DNA of 64,000 nt from Leptospira mtsangambouensis (GCF_004770475.1 NZ_RQHK01000017.1:992001-1056000), one strand, 5' to 3'; shown: positions 37,048 through 46,634, counted from the first letter of the stretch. Notes: generated from the sequence alone by a model not told the origin. A program made the numbers and translations.

Positions 37048-38948
37048 CTTTTTTCTTTATACAACCGTTTGGGAGAAATAAATTCAATATCAGAAGGTTT
37101 CAAAGACTTAAATTGATCCAAAGCTAAGATAAAACTTCCTTTTTTAGAAAATAACAAAGTCGCATCTTTATAAACACTTAAATCCCAGGAAAAAGATCCT
37201 TCATCAAGAATGCTTAAATCTTTTAAACTATGTTTGGAATCTTTCGTTGTTATTTTATAGATTGCAGTTTTTTTATCGGCATTATGTTGGTATAAAACCA
37301 AATCATATCGTTCTCCAGTAACACCTGTTACTTTCCACTGGAAATCTAAACTCGATTTCCCCTTCATCTGAACAATCGTTCCATTCGGAGACATCATTTC
37401 CAATTTTGGATCTAATTTTTGATCTGGTTTATTTGATGAAACTTCTTCTACAGGTTCGATTTTTTTCTTTTGGTCTACCACTGTAAAACTGAGAGGAGAT
37501 GAAGTTTCAGTTTCTTTTCCTTCTTTTGATTTTCCTGTGACTGTTGCAAAGAAGGTACCTTTTCCTAAACTGTTCCAGTTTGGCACAAGAAAATTGGAAG
37601 CTGTTTCTTCAGAAAAAACGACCGATGTCATTTTAGAATCTTTTGCAATTTTTAACTGATAGGATTTTAATTCTGCATTTCCATCCCAAATCAAAATGGC
37701 TTGGTTTTGTTTGATCTCATCTGATGAAATTTCCGATCCATTCGCAGGCCTCATCCATTTTGGTGTTGGAACTGTATTTTGTTTTCTGATAATAAAAGAT
37801 TGTACTTGGCTACTTCTGTCTTTTGTATCTGAAAAGGATGACTTGGCAGTTACCTTCCAATAATAGGTGCCTTCTTTTAAGTCATCATAAGAAATTTGAT
37901 TGGCTGTAGTTTCCTGTTGTTTGATTGGATTTGTGAGTTTAGGAGAATTGGATACAATCAGTTGGTATGAGTTGGCGGTTGTGAGTTTTGTCCAACTAAG
38001 AGTTACGAGAGGAAAGGTTTGCACAAAAGGTATGATGGATCCCGACTCAGGTGATTCTCCCTGGAAGGACTCCAATTTTGTTACAAAGAATTTACTTGTT
38101 TCGCTAAATTCTGTTCCCGAATCAACTTTGTTTTTAACTTTTAATCTCCAATAAAAAGTGCCTTCTTTTAATCGAAACGAACTTTGATTACCTTCTACTT
38201 TTTCATTGATAAACGTCATTTGAAAGTTAGGTGATCTCGAGATTTCCAAAACAGGATCTCCATATCCGGATTCTGTTTTCCATTGGAAAAGAACAGATAC
38301 TTCGTCTGGCTCTGCATAAAATAATTTTTGAGAAGTTGGAGAAATCAATACCACTGGAATTTTTTTAATTTCGATTCCAGTTTTTTTAAATTCTGCTTTT
38401 TTACCTTCTTCTATAGAAACAGACTTTCCGTCTTGGTGTTTGACAGTCGTTTTCCCTTTTTCAACAAATAAACTCAGTTCTCTTTCTTTTGTTTTTTCTA
38501 TTTTTACATTTCCCGAATCCACATTAATTTCGCTACCAGCGCTTGTGATCTTAATTTGGTTGGGTTTGGAATCATTTTTTTTAACTTCTAACGAACCTTC
38601 GCTAAACTCAAGATTTGGTTCTTCTCCCGTCAAATCTAAGTTAAACATTGAGTTTTCATCAATGTTGATCTCAGTTCCATCTTTTAAGCGAATGAGTGCA
38701 TCAGAAAAAGCTTCTGAACGGATTGTATCTTTGTTTGTGAGTGGGCTATTGTTCTCTAATTTTTCCCAAATCACTTCATCTTCAAATTTTCTTTGAACAA
38801 TATTGTTTTTAAAAAATATTGTCCCTACTACTTCGCGATCTCCAATTCCAATCTTTCGATTCAAATCCAAATAAAACAAAATAGAGAAAAGGATTGCAAC
38901 ACCTAAAAGGGTAAATAAGACGAGACGGTCTCGTTTGTCTAAATTCAT
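37044..38948 (-). CDS. FecR-domain protein with tandem Fn3-like repeats
   Basis: A 634-residue membrane-anchored protein. A single helix (LVLFTLLGVAILFSILFYLDL) is followed by a FecR domain (residues about 40-190: VGTIFFKNNIVQRK, TNKDTIRSEAFSDALIRLKDGTEI, NVDSGNVKIEK, GKTTVKHQDGKSVSIEEG). Then come four fibronectin-like repeats sharing an F/LxW start and a 'L.EGTFYW.L' end (at roughly 215, 305, 405 and 540). The domain order suggests a periplasmic sensor or ligand-binding scaffold rather than a classic FecR anti-sigma regulator. It overlaps both the cyclase gene upstream and the exported-protein gene downstream by 4 bases. Confidence 0.78.
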   Translation of the reverse strand: MNLDKRDRLVLFTLLGVAILFSILFYLDLNRKIGIGDREVVGTIFFKNNIVQRKFEDEVIWEKLENNSPLTNKDTIRSEAFSDALIRLKDGTEINIDENSMFNLDLTGEEPNLEFSEGSLEVKKNDSKPNQIKITSAGSEINVDSGNVKIEKTKERELSLFVEKGKTTVKHQDGKSVSIEEGKKAEFKKTGIEIKKIPVVLISPTSQKLFYAEPDEVSVLFQWKTESGYGDPVLEISRSPNFQMTFINEKVEGNQSSFRLKEGTFYWRLKVKNKVDSGTEFSETSKFFVTKLESFQGESPESGSIIPFVQTFPLVTLSWTKLTTANSYQLIVSNSPKLTNPIKQQETTANQISYDDLKEGTYYWKVTAKSSFSDTKDRSSQVQSFIIRKQNTVPTPKWMRPANGSEISSDEIKQNQAILIWDGNAELKSYQLKIAKDSKMTSVVFSEETASNFLVPNWNSLGKGTFFATVTGKSKEGKETETSSPLSFTVVDQKKKIEPVEEVSSNKPDQKLDPKLEMMSPNGTIVQMKGKSSLDFQWKVTGVTGERYDLVLYQHNADKKTAIYKITTKDSKHSLKDLSILDEGSFSWDLSVYKDATLLFSKKGSFILALDQFKSLKPSDIEFISPKRLYKEKR

Positions 38949-40795
38949 TTTTTCCCCTTTTTCACAACAGTGATTCCAACTAACTTTTGTAGTTCGCTCA
39001 AGTTTTTTGGGTAATCGGGATCTGATTTTCTTCCTAATACGGCATATACTTTTTGGGCTTTGGATTTCCCTTTTAATTCTATTTCGCCCATACTAAGTAC
39101 ATGGTAATCGGATTTAATTTCTTGGTAGGTAGTCTCTGTAATTAGAATGTCTGTATGAGTTTCTTTATTGAGTGATTCCACTCGAGAAGCAAGATTTACT
39201 GAGTCTCCAATGACGGTGTATTCCATTTTATCGGCACTTCCGATTTGTCCTGCAATCACATAACCAGTATTAATTCCACAGCCAATTTGAATGATGGGTT
39301 TTTTGACTGTTCCTCTTCCTTTATTAAACTCGATGAGTTTGTCTCGCATTCTTAAAGCTGCTTCAATGGAGGACTTTGCATGTTGTTTTGAATCACGCAG
39401 GGCTCCCCAAGTTGCCATGATGGCGTCACCTATAAACTTATCTACCGTCCCGCCTGTTTCTTGTACGCATTTCACCATCTCTGTCATGTATTGATTTAAA
39501 AATTCCACAACTTCTTCCGGTTGCAGTTTTTCTGAAATGGCGGTAAAACTTCGAATGTCTGAGAAAAAAATTGTACAATATTTTCTTTGGCCTCCGATTG
39601 AGAGTCGTCCTTTGGCTGCTAATTCAGCAATGTCTTGGTTCACAAATCGGCCAAAGGAATCTTTAAGTTTTTCTCGTTCTTCTAAACCTCTTCCCATACT
39701 CACAAATGATTTGGTTAAGGTTCCAATCTCATCATGAGTGGTAGCATGAAGTTCAATATGATAATTACCTCTTCTGATTTCTTCAGAAGCATCTACCAAT
39801 TTTAAAATGGGCGTTGATAAAGATTTCGCAAAAACATACACTACGATAAAAGAAAGTGCGAGTGAAACAATTAAGATATAAACATTTCGTTTTTGGATAT
39901 TGTTGACTTCTTCGAAAATTTTTGCTTCGCGAACTTGTGATATGACTCCAACCCCACCGAGTCCCAGTTTTTTGAAAGATCCAAGGTAAGAAACTCCGTC
40001 TTTGGCTTCATATCGAAATTGGCCATTGTCCACTGTCGATTTTTTCATCCTTTCTACGATGGGAAGGTCATTGAGGTTAATTCCCGATAATACAACTTTG
40101 GCATCTGGATGGGCGAGTACACTTCCATCTTCGCTGACTAAAAAAGTTTCTACGGGACCTGAGGTTTGGAATGCATCTAGTAGACTATCAAGTTTGACCA
40201 AGGTAACAAGTATTGTATGAGTGTCTTTGGATTCCGAAAGTGGGAAGCTCAAACAAAGGATGGGATGGCGAAAATGTGGACTTGCATTCCAGATCACTGT
40301 TGTTCCACCAAAAGATTTTTTTAACTTGGGTTGGATGTTTTTCAGTAATGCTTTTACTTCTGATTTTTGATAATCATACTTTTGTAAAAACTCATCGTTG
40401 AGTGCTTCGAATTTTGGATTTAAACTTACATCATAAGCGCCAATTAATAGAAAATTTTGATCTTCCTCAAACAACTCTTTGGCGATCGCATTGACAGAGC
40501 CTGGGCTTCTAAGAATAGCTGACGCTGTGATATGAACATCTTGTTTCATCGAATGTAAATCCGACTTCACTTTTAGAGATAAGATTTCATTGATTTTGAT
40601 ATTGTTTTCTTTAACCCGGACCTCACTGTCCTTTCTAAAAAAATAAGATGCTAAAAAGATGATCCCAGACATTGAGACAAGCAAAACTACCGAGGTAATG
40701 AGGAGGAGTTTGTATCGAATTGGAAACTGCAATTCCCCATGGAGGTGGGAATCCTTGGAAAAGAGTGAACGTAGTTTGAGCAGAATCGTTTTCAT
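38945..40795 (-). CDS. Receptor-type class III adenylate/guanylate cyclase
   Basis: A 616-residue membrane protein. Two helices (LLLITSVVLLVSMSGIIFLASYF near residue 30 and YILIVSLALSFIVVYVFA near 310) bracket an extracytoplasmic domain of about 260 residues with a dCache-like look (FLVSEDGSVLAHPDAKVV). A HAMP segment follows, then the class III catalytic domain (about 395-600): TIFFSDIRSFTAISEKL with the metal-binding Asp, GGTVDKFIGDAIMATWGAL with the second, and YTVIGDSVNLASRVESLN near the transition-state region. Whether it makes cAMP or cGMP cannot be read with confidence. It is the first gene of the three- or four-gene minus-strand run and overlaps the FecR gene by 4 bases. Confidence 0.9.
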   Translation of the reverse strand: MKTILLKLRSLFSKDSHLHGELQFPIRYKLLLITSVVLLVSMSGIIFLASYFFRKDSEVRVKENNIKINEILSLKVKSDLHSMKQDVHITASAILRSPGSVNAIAKELFEEDQNFLLIGAYDVSLNPKFEALNDEFLQKYDYQKSEVKALLKNIQPKLKKSFGGTTVIWNASPHFRHPILCLSFPLSESKDTHTILVTLVKLDSLLDAFQTSGPVETFLVSEDGSVLAHPDAKVVLSGINLNDLPIVERMKKSTVDNGQFRYEAKDGVSYLGSFKKLGLGGVGVISQVREAKIFEEVNNIQKRNVYILIVSLALSFIVVYVFAKSLSTPILKLVDASEEIRRGNYHIELHATTHDEIGTLTKSFVSMGRGLEEREKLKDSFGRFVNQDIAELAAKGRLSIGGQRKYCTIFFSDIRSFTAISEKLQPEEVVEFLNQYMTEMVKCVQETGGTVDKFIGDAIMATWGALRDSKQHAKSSIEAALRMRDKLIEFNKGRGTVKKPIIQIGCGINTGYVIAGQIGSADKMEYTVIGDSVNLASRVESLNKETHTDILITETTYQEIKSDYHVLSMGEIELKGKSKAQKVYAVLGRKSDPDYPKNLSELQKLVGITVVKKGKK

Positions 40796-40873
40796 ATCAT
40801 TGGTACTTTTACCAACTTCATCGAAAACGGTGTTAGAGAAAAAGTAAAATTGAAAATAGAAACTATTTTTTTA

Positions 40874-42172
40874 CTAGGGACATGTCAAATCAATGTTATA
40901 TGTTTGTCTGAACGGATACTCGGGAATGTTAAATGTAGTCTCTCGTACTACAGTGTCCGGGTAACCGTCCTGTTTTGTTAAATCTCCTAAACAAACTGCT
41001 TTGTAAGTACCTGGATTTAGGTATTTTATTTTTGCACCTTGTTTGGCAGGGGTTGCCGCTAGAGGTAAAACATTTATGAATTCGGTTTCTTGTGAGCGAA
41101 AGATTCCATAATAATGTAACAGAGAGTTCCCGCCACCGGAAATTGTAAGACTTGATGCGGTCTCTGGATAAATGACTCGAGCTCTTGTCAATATATTTCC
41201 ACCCGCATCGCCTTCCCCTTTATGGTCGAAGAAGATATCACTCACACCTACATAGGTAACAACTGTAGATCGGCTAGTGAGATAAGAATGTAACATCAAA
41301 TTTTCTTTTAGATTGATTCTTACTTCTAAGATATAAGGATCAAATCCATCGCGAATTTGCATATCTGCTTGGGTGGGGAGTTGGGTGTACAAAGCAGGAA
41401 ACATTTTGGGTACAATGCTACTTTTGGCAGCTGATGTGGTTCCCGCCACATAGTTGTTTCGTGGGACAATGTTCAGTCCATTGACGATTGGTCTGTTATC
41501 GAAACGGCCCGTCACCGGGATTCCTGCATCCAGGGCATAACCCGTCACAAGGGATCGGAAATAAATGGCTGCATAATAATACTGACGTCCAAGCCATGGT
41601 TGGCCAGTTATCAAAGCTGATTCCCAACTTTCAGTTTGCGAGGACGGATCGTTGGAAGGAAACTGTGCACCAATCCCATTAAAAAAATCAGATGCCTTGA
41701 GAATTCCATTACTTTCTGTACAAGTATTATTATCAAAAGAATAGGTGACCGTACAAAATACTTGTCTGTTAGGTGCAATGTAGTCCCAGAATTTATTGGA
41801 ATCAACAGTGTCTCGAATTTGTGTGAGTTCGTTTAGACCTTTCAAGTATTTACTTGAAATTCTTACTTCTCCAATATCCAAAAAGATAGGAACATTTCCT
41901 GCTTTGGGTTGGTTGACCAAAGTCATAGTCGGATCAAGTCCCTCCCCTTGTGCATCTACATATAAATTTCCAGTTCCATTGTTGAGCTCTGCCCAATCAA
42001 GAGGATTGTCTGTAGCATATGTTCCTTTGAGGAGCAATAACATTCTGTGATTGAATAGAGTGGAGATTACGGGAAGTTTGGATTCCTCACCTAAATCAAG
42101 TTTGGTTTTACAATGAATAAAGATAAGAACATTGAAGAATAGGACCAAAAGTTTTAGGGATGAAAATTTCAC
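40874..42172 (-). CDS. Leptospiral lipoprotein of unknown function
   Basis: A 432-residue protein with a lipoprotein signal (MKFSSLKLLVLFFNVLIFIHCKT; Cys21 in a FIHC lipobox of spirochaetal type). The mature part is large, beta-rich and Asn/Tyr-rich, without a recognised domain; it contains segments such as GTYKAVCLGDLTKQDGYPD near the end and several single Cys that could form disulfides. It follows the outer-membrane-protein gene directly (stop/start sharing one base) on the same strand, so the two are likely made together and may act together at the outer membrane. Confidence 0.65.
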   Translation of the reverse strand: MKFSSLKLLVLFFNVLIFIHCKTKLDLGEESKLPVISTLFNHRMLLLLKGTYATDNPLDWAELNNGTGNLYVDAQGEGLDPTMTLVNQPKAGNVPIFLDIGEVRISSKYLKGLNELTQIRDTVDSNKFWDYIAPNRQVFCTVTYSFDNNTCTESNGILKASDFFNGIGAQFPSNDPSSQTESWESALITGQPWLGRQYYYAAIYFRSLVTGYALDAGIPVTGRFDNRPIVNGLNIVPRNNYVAGTTSAAKSSIVPKMFPALYTQLPTQADMQIRDGFDPYILEVRINLKENLMLHSYLTSRSTVVTYVGVSDIFFDHKGEGDAGGNILTRARVIYPETASSLTISGGGNSLLHYYGIFRSQETEFINVLPLAATPAKQGAKIKYLNPGTYKAVCLGDLTKQDGYPDTVVRETTFNIPEYPFRQTYNIDLTCP

Positions 42173-42810
42173 TAAAATAACACTCCTACCGTTAGACCGA
42201 AATAGAAAAAGTCCACGTTCTGCAAAGTGTAGTTGGCCGGATTTTGCAAACGAGGGTCGTCATAAGGACTAGAAAGTGGATATCGGTATTGGTTTGGCAC
42301 ATCCAATTGAGTTTCAAAAATCTTATGATAATCCAATCGAACCCCAATTCGGATCCTACGACCAGCAATAAAACTGGCTTCTAACCCGGCGAAGGCGGAA
42401 GGATTCCAACGTGCCGTATCAGCAGGCCTTGCGACAACATAAGAAGAACCACCGCCACCTTTGATAAAAAACTGAATGGGCAATTCAATCGGAATTTTAT
42501 AGGCCAAAGCTGCATAGAGAGGCATGGCAGTCAGAGCTCTTTCGGATCGAGAAAGGAAAACAGCGTAAGATCCACCCACTTCTGTATAAAAAATCCAAGG
42601 CCATGGCATCCGGGCATAAAATCCACCGCCAAGAGTAGTCTCTAACACCCGAACTGTGGGAGTTCCTGGCATAGGATTGGCAGCACCCACCCATCCACCG
42701 ATTTCATACCGGCGTTTGTTGTATTCTTCTAGGGTTTGTGCAGAAAGAAGACCGGAAAAAAGAGTAAGAGCGAGAATTAGGCTAAGGAAGAGCGATTTGA
42801 TACAATTCAT
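42172..42810 (-). CDS. Outer-membrane beta-barrel-like protein
   Basis: A 212-residue exported protein. MNCIKSLFLSLILALTLFSGLLSAQ is a normal signal peptide; the mature part is amphipathic beta-rich with many aromatic residues and ends in ...VDFFYFGLTVGVLF, an outer-membrane barrel C-terminal Phe pattern. The frame extends to 42858, but ATG 42810 begins exactly at the signal peptide; it still overlaps truA by 29 bases on the same strand. No specific family recognised. The lipoprotein gene downstream shares a base with its stop, so co-expression is likely. Confidence 0.65.
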   Translation of the reverse strand: MNCIKSLFLSLILALTLFSGLLSAQTLEEYNKRRYEIGGWVGAANPMPGTPTVRVLETTLGGGFYARMPWPWIFYTEVGGSYAVFLSRSERALTAMPLYAALAYKIPIELPIQFFIKGGGGSSYVVARPADTARWNPSAFAGLEASFIAGRRIRIGVRLDYHKIFETQLDVPNQYRYPLSSPYDDPRLQNPANYTLQNVDFFYFGLTVGVLF

Positions 42811-43576
42811 GAATTTCCGGATAATCTTCGTAATATGCACGGACGAAATAGAGTCCATCCGGCGGGAGTGTCATTCCTGCCGTCGAACGGTTCTTCTCTT
42901 CCAAAATAGAGCCGATGGATCTAGATTTCCAACGTCCCTTCCCAATGTCTAGTAAAGTTCCTACAGTAATACGAACCATATTGTGCATAAATCCGTTTGC
43001 CCGGATTCTGATTTGGATCCAATCCGGTGTCAATCGTTCCAAACGAATGTCAAAGATTTCTCTAACTGCCCGTTTGCCCGCCATCGACTTCGCTTTGGTT
43101 AGGGACCGAAAGTCTTTTTCTCCCACAAGGTTTGTGAGTTGGTTTTCTACCAAATCCCAATCAACATGGTGTTTGACCCAGAAGGCTCTACCTTCTACAA
43201 AACTACTTTCAAATTTACTATAATAAATTTTGTAGATGTATTCTCTTCCTGTACAACTGAACCGAGAATGAAATTCTGCTGGCACCTCGATTACATTTTT
43301 GACTGAAACTGCTTTGGGGGTGAGGGCATTGATGGATACGAGTAGTTTATGAAAGTTGGGAATAGGAAATTCTGTTTTAAAATTACACACCATGCCAAGC
43401 CCGTGAACTCCTGTATCGGTTCTACCGGCGACTGACAATCGTGATGCGGGATTTTTATTTAAAATAATGGAAAGGGCTGATTCAATGGCAGCCTGGACTG
43501 TCGGTAAATTTTTTTGTTTCTGCCAACCGTAGAAGTGAGTGCCGTCGAATTCGACGAGAAGAGCGTAGTTGGGCAA
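42782..43576 (-). CDS. truA: tRNA pseudouridine synthase A
   Basis: A 264-residue pseudouridine synthase for positions 38-40 of the tRNA anticodon arm. YALLVEFDGTHFYGWQKQ begins the fold, AGRTDTGVHGLG (residues 50-61) carries the catalytic Asp54, and GNGFMHN-type FRIRANGFMHNMVRITVGTLLDIGKG is the second conserved block. Length is typical. It lies 4 bases downstream of the DUF2225 gene and its end overlaps the outer-membrane-protein gene. Confidence 0.95.
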   Translation of the reverse strand: MPNYALLVEFDGTHFYGWQKQKNLPTVQAAIESALSIILNKNPASRLSVAGRTDTGVHGLGMVCNFKTEFPIPNFHKLLVSINALTPKAVSVKNVIEVPAEFHSRFSCTGREYIYKIYYSKFESSFVEGRAFWVKHHVDWDLVENQLTNLVGEKDFRSLTKAKSMAGKRAVREIFDIRLERLTPDWIQIRIRANGFMHNMVRITVGTLLDIGKGRWKSRSIGSILEEKNRSTAGMTLPPDGLYFVRAYYEDYPEIHELYQIALP

Positions 43577-43580
43577 ACCC

Positions 43581-44459
43581 TTACTTCTCGCCTCCCATTG
43601 CTTCTAAGATGGTATTGTATTCATCATACAACTCGCGAGTCATTTCCACTATAGGGCCAGGTTTTCCTTTGGAAGCCTTTCCTGAACCATACAATCTTGC
43701 AAGTGTTCGTTTGGCCCGAGACAATAACAAAACTTGGTCCTCTGGTTTTGGAGCCATTTGGTCTTTGAATTTTTTTGTTAAGAATGCATTGAGATAGATC
43801 ACTCCATCAAATCCCCAGTTGTTATCTGTATCTGGACCTAGCATTCCTGCAGCTTGGTCCACTGGTTCGTTTCCATTTTGCATGAGTTCTAAAGTATAAC
43901 CATAGATCACCGCTGCTTTTTGGTAGAGTAAGTCTCTAATTTTATCATATCCAATATGAGGAAACTCGTCATGTAGGTCTGAAAAAAACCAAGCAGCACG
44001 AATGGCACAAACTGCTTTTTTGGGAGTAGGGGCCACACTGGCACCACGAAGTTGGTAACAGTCCATCCCAAGTAAATAGGAAGCAGCACCTAACACAATT
44101 TGGCGGTCCCCAGTAAAATCAAGTGGTCCGAGGATTTTTTCTATATAACTTCTACGAGAATCGGTAGCCATTCGAATGGCTTCGTTGTCAGCAGGGTTCA
44201 GAGCATTCCAATCTTTGGGAAAGGAAGAATACAGACAACGAGGACAGACGGTCATGACATAATCCAGAGGACTCACACGACCAAATTTTTTATTTTTTTC
44301 GTATAAACGACGTAAATCTTGAGCCAACTTCCCGGCGATGAGTCGGCCACCACCCTGAAACATTTGTTCCTTTTGGTGATTTTCATCACAAATCGGGCAG
44401 ACTGTGGACTCTTTGGCGCGAAAAGATACTTTTTTGGACTGGGCAGCGGCTAGGGACAT
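43581..44459 (-). CDS. DUF2225 family protein
   Basis: A 292-residue cytoplasmic protein with two CxxC pairs: CPICDENHQKEQ near residue 21 and CPRCLYSSFPKDW near 73, expected to bind zinc. Between and after them the protein is mostly helical (YDKIRDLLYQKAAVIYGYTLEL). This layout matches DUF2225, found in many Firmicutes and spirochaetes, with unknown function. It is the first gene of a run containing truA, an outer-membrane protein and a lipoprotein. Confidence 0.75.
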   Translation of the reverse strand: MSLAAAQSKKVSFRAKESTVCPICDENHQKEQMFQGGGRLIAGKLAQDLRRLYEKNKKFGRVSPLDYVMTVCPRCLYSSFPKDWNALNPADNEAIRMATDSRRSYIEKILGPLDFTGDRQIVLGAASYLLGMDCYQLRGASVAPTPKKAVCAIRAAWFFSDLHDEFPHIGYDKIRDLLYQKAAVIYGYTLELMQNGNEPVDQAAGMLGPDTDNNWGFDGVIYLNAFLTKKFKDQMAPKPEDQVLLLSRAKRTLARLYGSGKASKGKPGPIVEMTRELYDEYNTILEAMGGEK

Positions 44460-44595
44460 AGGAAAAATCTAGGAAAAGGCTCAATTTTAAAATACAATCT
44501 GTCAATCCAATATCAGAAATCTCCGATAATACTCACAGGGGCCACCCCGAAATTACTTGTAAGATTCTTTCAAGGAAGGAAAGTACGGAAACGGA

Positions 44596-45714
44596 ATGAA
44601 CGGCAGCGCAATGAAACAATCCCTTCTTATTCTCATGACGAGTCTTTTGATGCAGGCACCTGTGTTTGCAGAATCAGTCTCTAGTAAATCATACCACAAA
44701 CGCATTGAACTTTTGACTTACCTACGTGAGTTAGAGCCAATTGTAAAAAATTTCCGTGGAGAAGATCCAGAAGGAAAACCGACGGAACTCAACGCTCCGG
44801 AAGGGAAAGAAGGTTTCCGTATGAAAAAATACAACGAAGCCAAACGGATTTACCAAGAAGGTTTACAATACCACTTCGAAGGAAATTTTCCTTCGGCTTA
44901 CCAACGTTTTCTCGAATGCCAATTGGGTATCGAAAAAATGACGGAAGAACTTTCTCAACTCTACATCTTACGTGCAGAAGAAATGATGAAAACTGCCATG
45001 GAAAGAAAAAATCCAAACAATCCAATGGATAAAGCCCTTCTTGATATTTCCATTGAATACGGAAAAGGTTCTTACTTCCGCCAGGACGTGATGGACATTC
45101 CAAGAGAAGCACCATATTCACGCCGTATGTATGATCCAAAAGAAGCTCACTACAGTTATAATAAATATGACATCGAGAAAAACTTGGAATTAGGTTACAA
45201 ACATTTAGGTCTTGCCAAAGAAGCAAGAGCGAATGCGCTGAAAGTAGAAAAGAATTTGGAGAAACACCAAAAACTCCAACCTTCTCACAGAAAGTATCGT
45301 ATTGATTTATACTTTGGTGCGATCAACCTTGCTCGTGATTCCAAAGCAAATGCAATTAACATCTATAAGTTGAAATATCCATATGACAACTATTACCTGA
45401 ACAATGCCCAAGCTAAATCAGAGCCATCAAAAGATGATAATGGTGCAACAGTGGAAGGCCAACCAGTTAAGGTTGATGGTGTGACATATGATTTTTCAAA
45501 AAACCCTTATGTCAAATTTGATCATAGAATCCAAGCAATGTTTGACGTTCGTGTTCCAGAAGATTACCGTGTGGACCATGCTGATGTAAGAGGTCGTGTA
45601 TACGATTTGGACTCCAACAATATGGTGTTCATGAAGTATGACCAAGAACGTAAAAAAGCATTAAATGTCCCAACAAAACCTGCTGCTGGAGCCACTGCCA
45701 ATCCGCAACAATAA
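44596..45714 (+). CDS. Periplasmic helical protein of unknown function
   Basis: A 372-residue protein with a signal peptide (KQSLLILMTSLLMQAPVFAES). The mature part is highly charged, helix-rich and largely free of Cys; residues 60-200 alternate helices of TPR/MIT-like length (FRMKKYNEAKRIYQEGLQYHF; YQRFLECQLGIEKMTEELSQLY). The C-terminal 100 residues change to a beta-like region and a Pro/Ala-rich tail. The leader could start at ATG 44596 or at 44611 (MKQSLLI). It is a single gene followed by a strong terminator, a context often seen for abundant proteins. I considered a flagellar coiling/sheath protein of the FcpA/FcpB kind but cannot support it from sequence. Confidence 0.6.
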   Translation: MNGSAMKQSLLILMTSLLMQAPVFAESVSSKSYHKRIELLTYLRELEPIVKNFRGEDPEGKPTELNAPEGKEGFRMKKYNEAKRIYQEGLQYHFEGNFPSAYQRFLECQLGIEKMTEELSQLYILRAEEMMKTAMERKNPNNPMDKALLDISIEYGKGSYFRQDVMDIPREAPYSRRMYDPKEAHYSYNKYDIEKNLELGYKHLGLAKEARANALKVEKNLEKHQKLQPSHRKYRIDLYFGAINLARDSKANAINIYKLKYPYDNYYLNNAQAKSEPSKDDNGATVEGQPVKVDGVTYDFSKNPYVKFDHRIQAMFDVRVPEDYRVDHADVRGRVYDLDSNNMVFMKYDQERKKALNVPTKPAAGATANPQQ

Positions 45715-45746
45715 GAAACGTTATCTAACACTGTTTCCAGAAACCA

Positions 45747-45774
45747 AAGCCCAAGAATTTTCTTGGGCTTTTTT
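45747..45774 (+). terminator. Rho-independent terminator after 44596 gene
   Basis: A perfect 10-bp stem AAGCCCAAGA (45747-45756) / TCTTGGGCTT (45761-45770) with loop ATTT and a T tract, 33 bases after the stop codon. Confidence 0.92.
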
Positions 45775-45811
45775 ATTTCCATAGAATGACCTCTTTTGTC
45801 TAATTGTTGCT

Positions 45812-46609
45812 ATGGCGAAAATTCCGGTCGTTGACGATCTTATTAAGAAAAATTTACATGGACTGAGTGTCCACTACGGGCGTTTGGTGATGAAGGTATA
45901 CTTAAGAATCACCCTTCTTGTTTTTGGTAAAGCAAGCCCTTATTTGATCAGAGGGATCTATCGTTCAGTCACAGGAAATAAAGAAGCACGAATCAAAGAG
46001 TTTTTGGAAGGAACCAAAATTTGGGCAGAGGATGTCCTAAAGATTACAAAAACCAAACTCATCGTATTTAATCAAATCGACGTTCCACAAAAAGGAAATA
46101 TGATTTTTTTAAATCATGTCAATGAGATGGATTTCCCTTACGACTGTTATGTGATCCGTAAACCATTTTTAGCAAATCAGGTCATCAAAAAAGCATGGTT
46201 TGCCTATTGGTGGATGGTGGCGATGGGATCCCAAGTGTTTGATAATTCAAAGGCAATGTCTGTTGCCGTTTCTGTAAAAAACTTAATCGAAGGTTTAAAA
46301 ACCACTTCATACATCGTTTACCCAGAAGGAAAAAATACATATTCAGAAGAAATCCTTCCTTTAAAGAAGGGAATGGTGAAGATTGCCTTTGACCAAAAAA
46401 TTCCTGTTTTTGTGGCTTTAAAATCAGGAGTCACTACCTACCAAAATTATCAAAAGGGAAATGTAGTTGGTTATTTGGGCCTCGGTTCCCATGATCCAAC
46501 GGATTTTTCTTCTTGGGAAGAATTTCAAACATATTTATACAATTTGATGCATACCAAAAAACTTGAGTTAGACGCCATGACAGAGGCAGAAAGAACCAAA
46601 CTCAGTTAA
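45812..46609 (+). CDS. PlsC-like 1-acylglycerol-3-phosphate acyltransferase
   Basis: A 265-residue glycerolipid acyltransferase. NHVNEMDFPYD (residues 101-111) is the HX4D catalytic motif with His102 and Asp107; VYPEGKNTYS (about 166-175) is the PEGK-type motif that binds the phosphate. A hydrophobic stretch near residue 32 may associate with the membrane. It probably makes phosphatidic acid, though related enzymes act on other lipids. It starts just beyond the terminator of the previous gene and is a separate unit. Confidence 0.87.
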   Translation: MAKIPVVDDLIKKNLHGLSVHYGRLVMKVYLRITLLVFGKASPYLIRGIYRSVTGNKEARIKEFLEGTKIWAEDVLKITKTKLIVFNQIDVPQKGNMIFLNHVNEMDFPYDCYVIRKPFLANQVIKKAWFAYWWMVAMGSQVFDNSKAMSVAVSVKNLIEGLKTTSYIVYPEGKNTYSEEILPLKKGMVKIAFDQKIPVFVALKSGVTTYQNYQKGNVVGYLGLGSHDPTDFSSWEEFQTYLYNLMHTKKLELDAMTEAERTKLS

Positions 46610-46634
46610 ATCTCTGTTTGAATTCTGATTTCCC

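Noticed and set aside
44596..45714. Assigning this gene as FcpA or FcpB
   Set aside because: Size and layout are not a clear match and I cannot verify similarity from memory.
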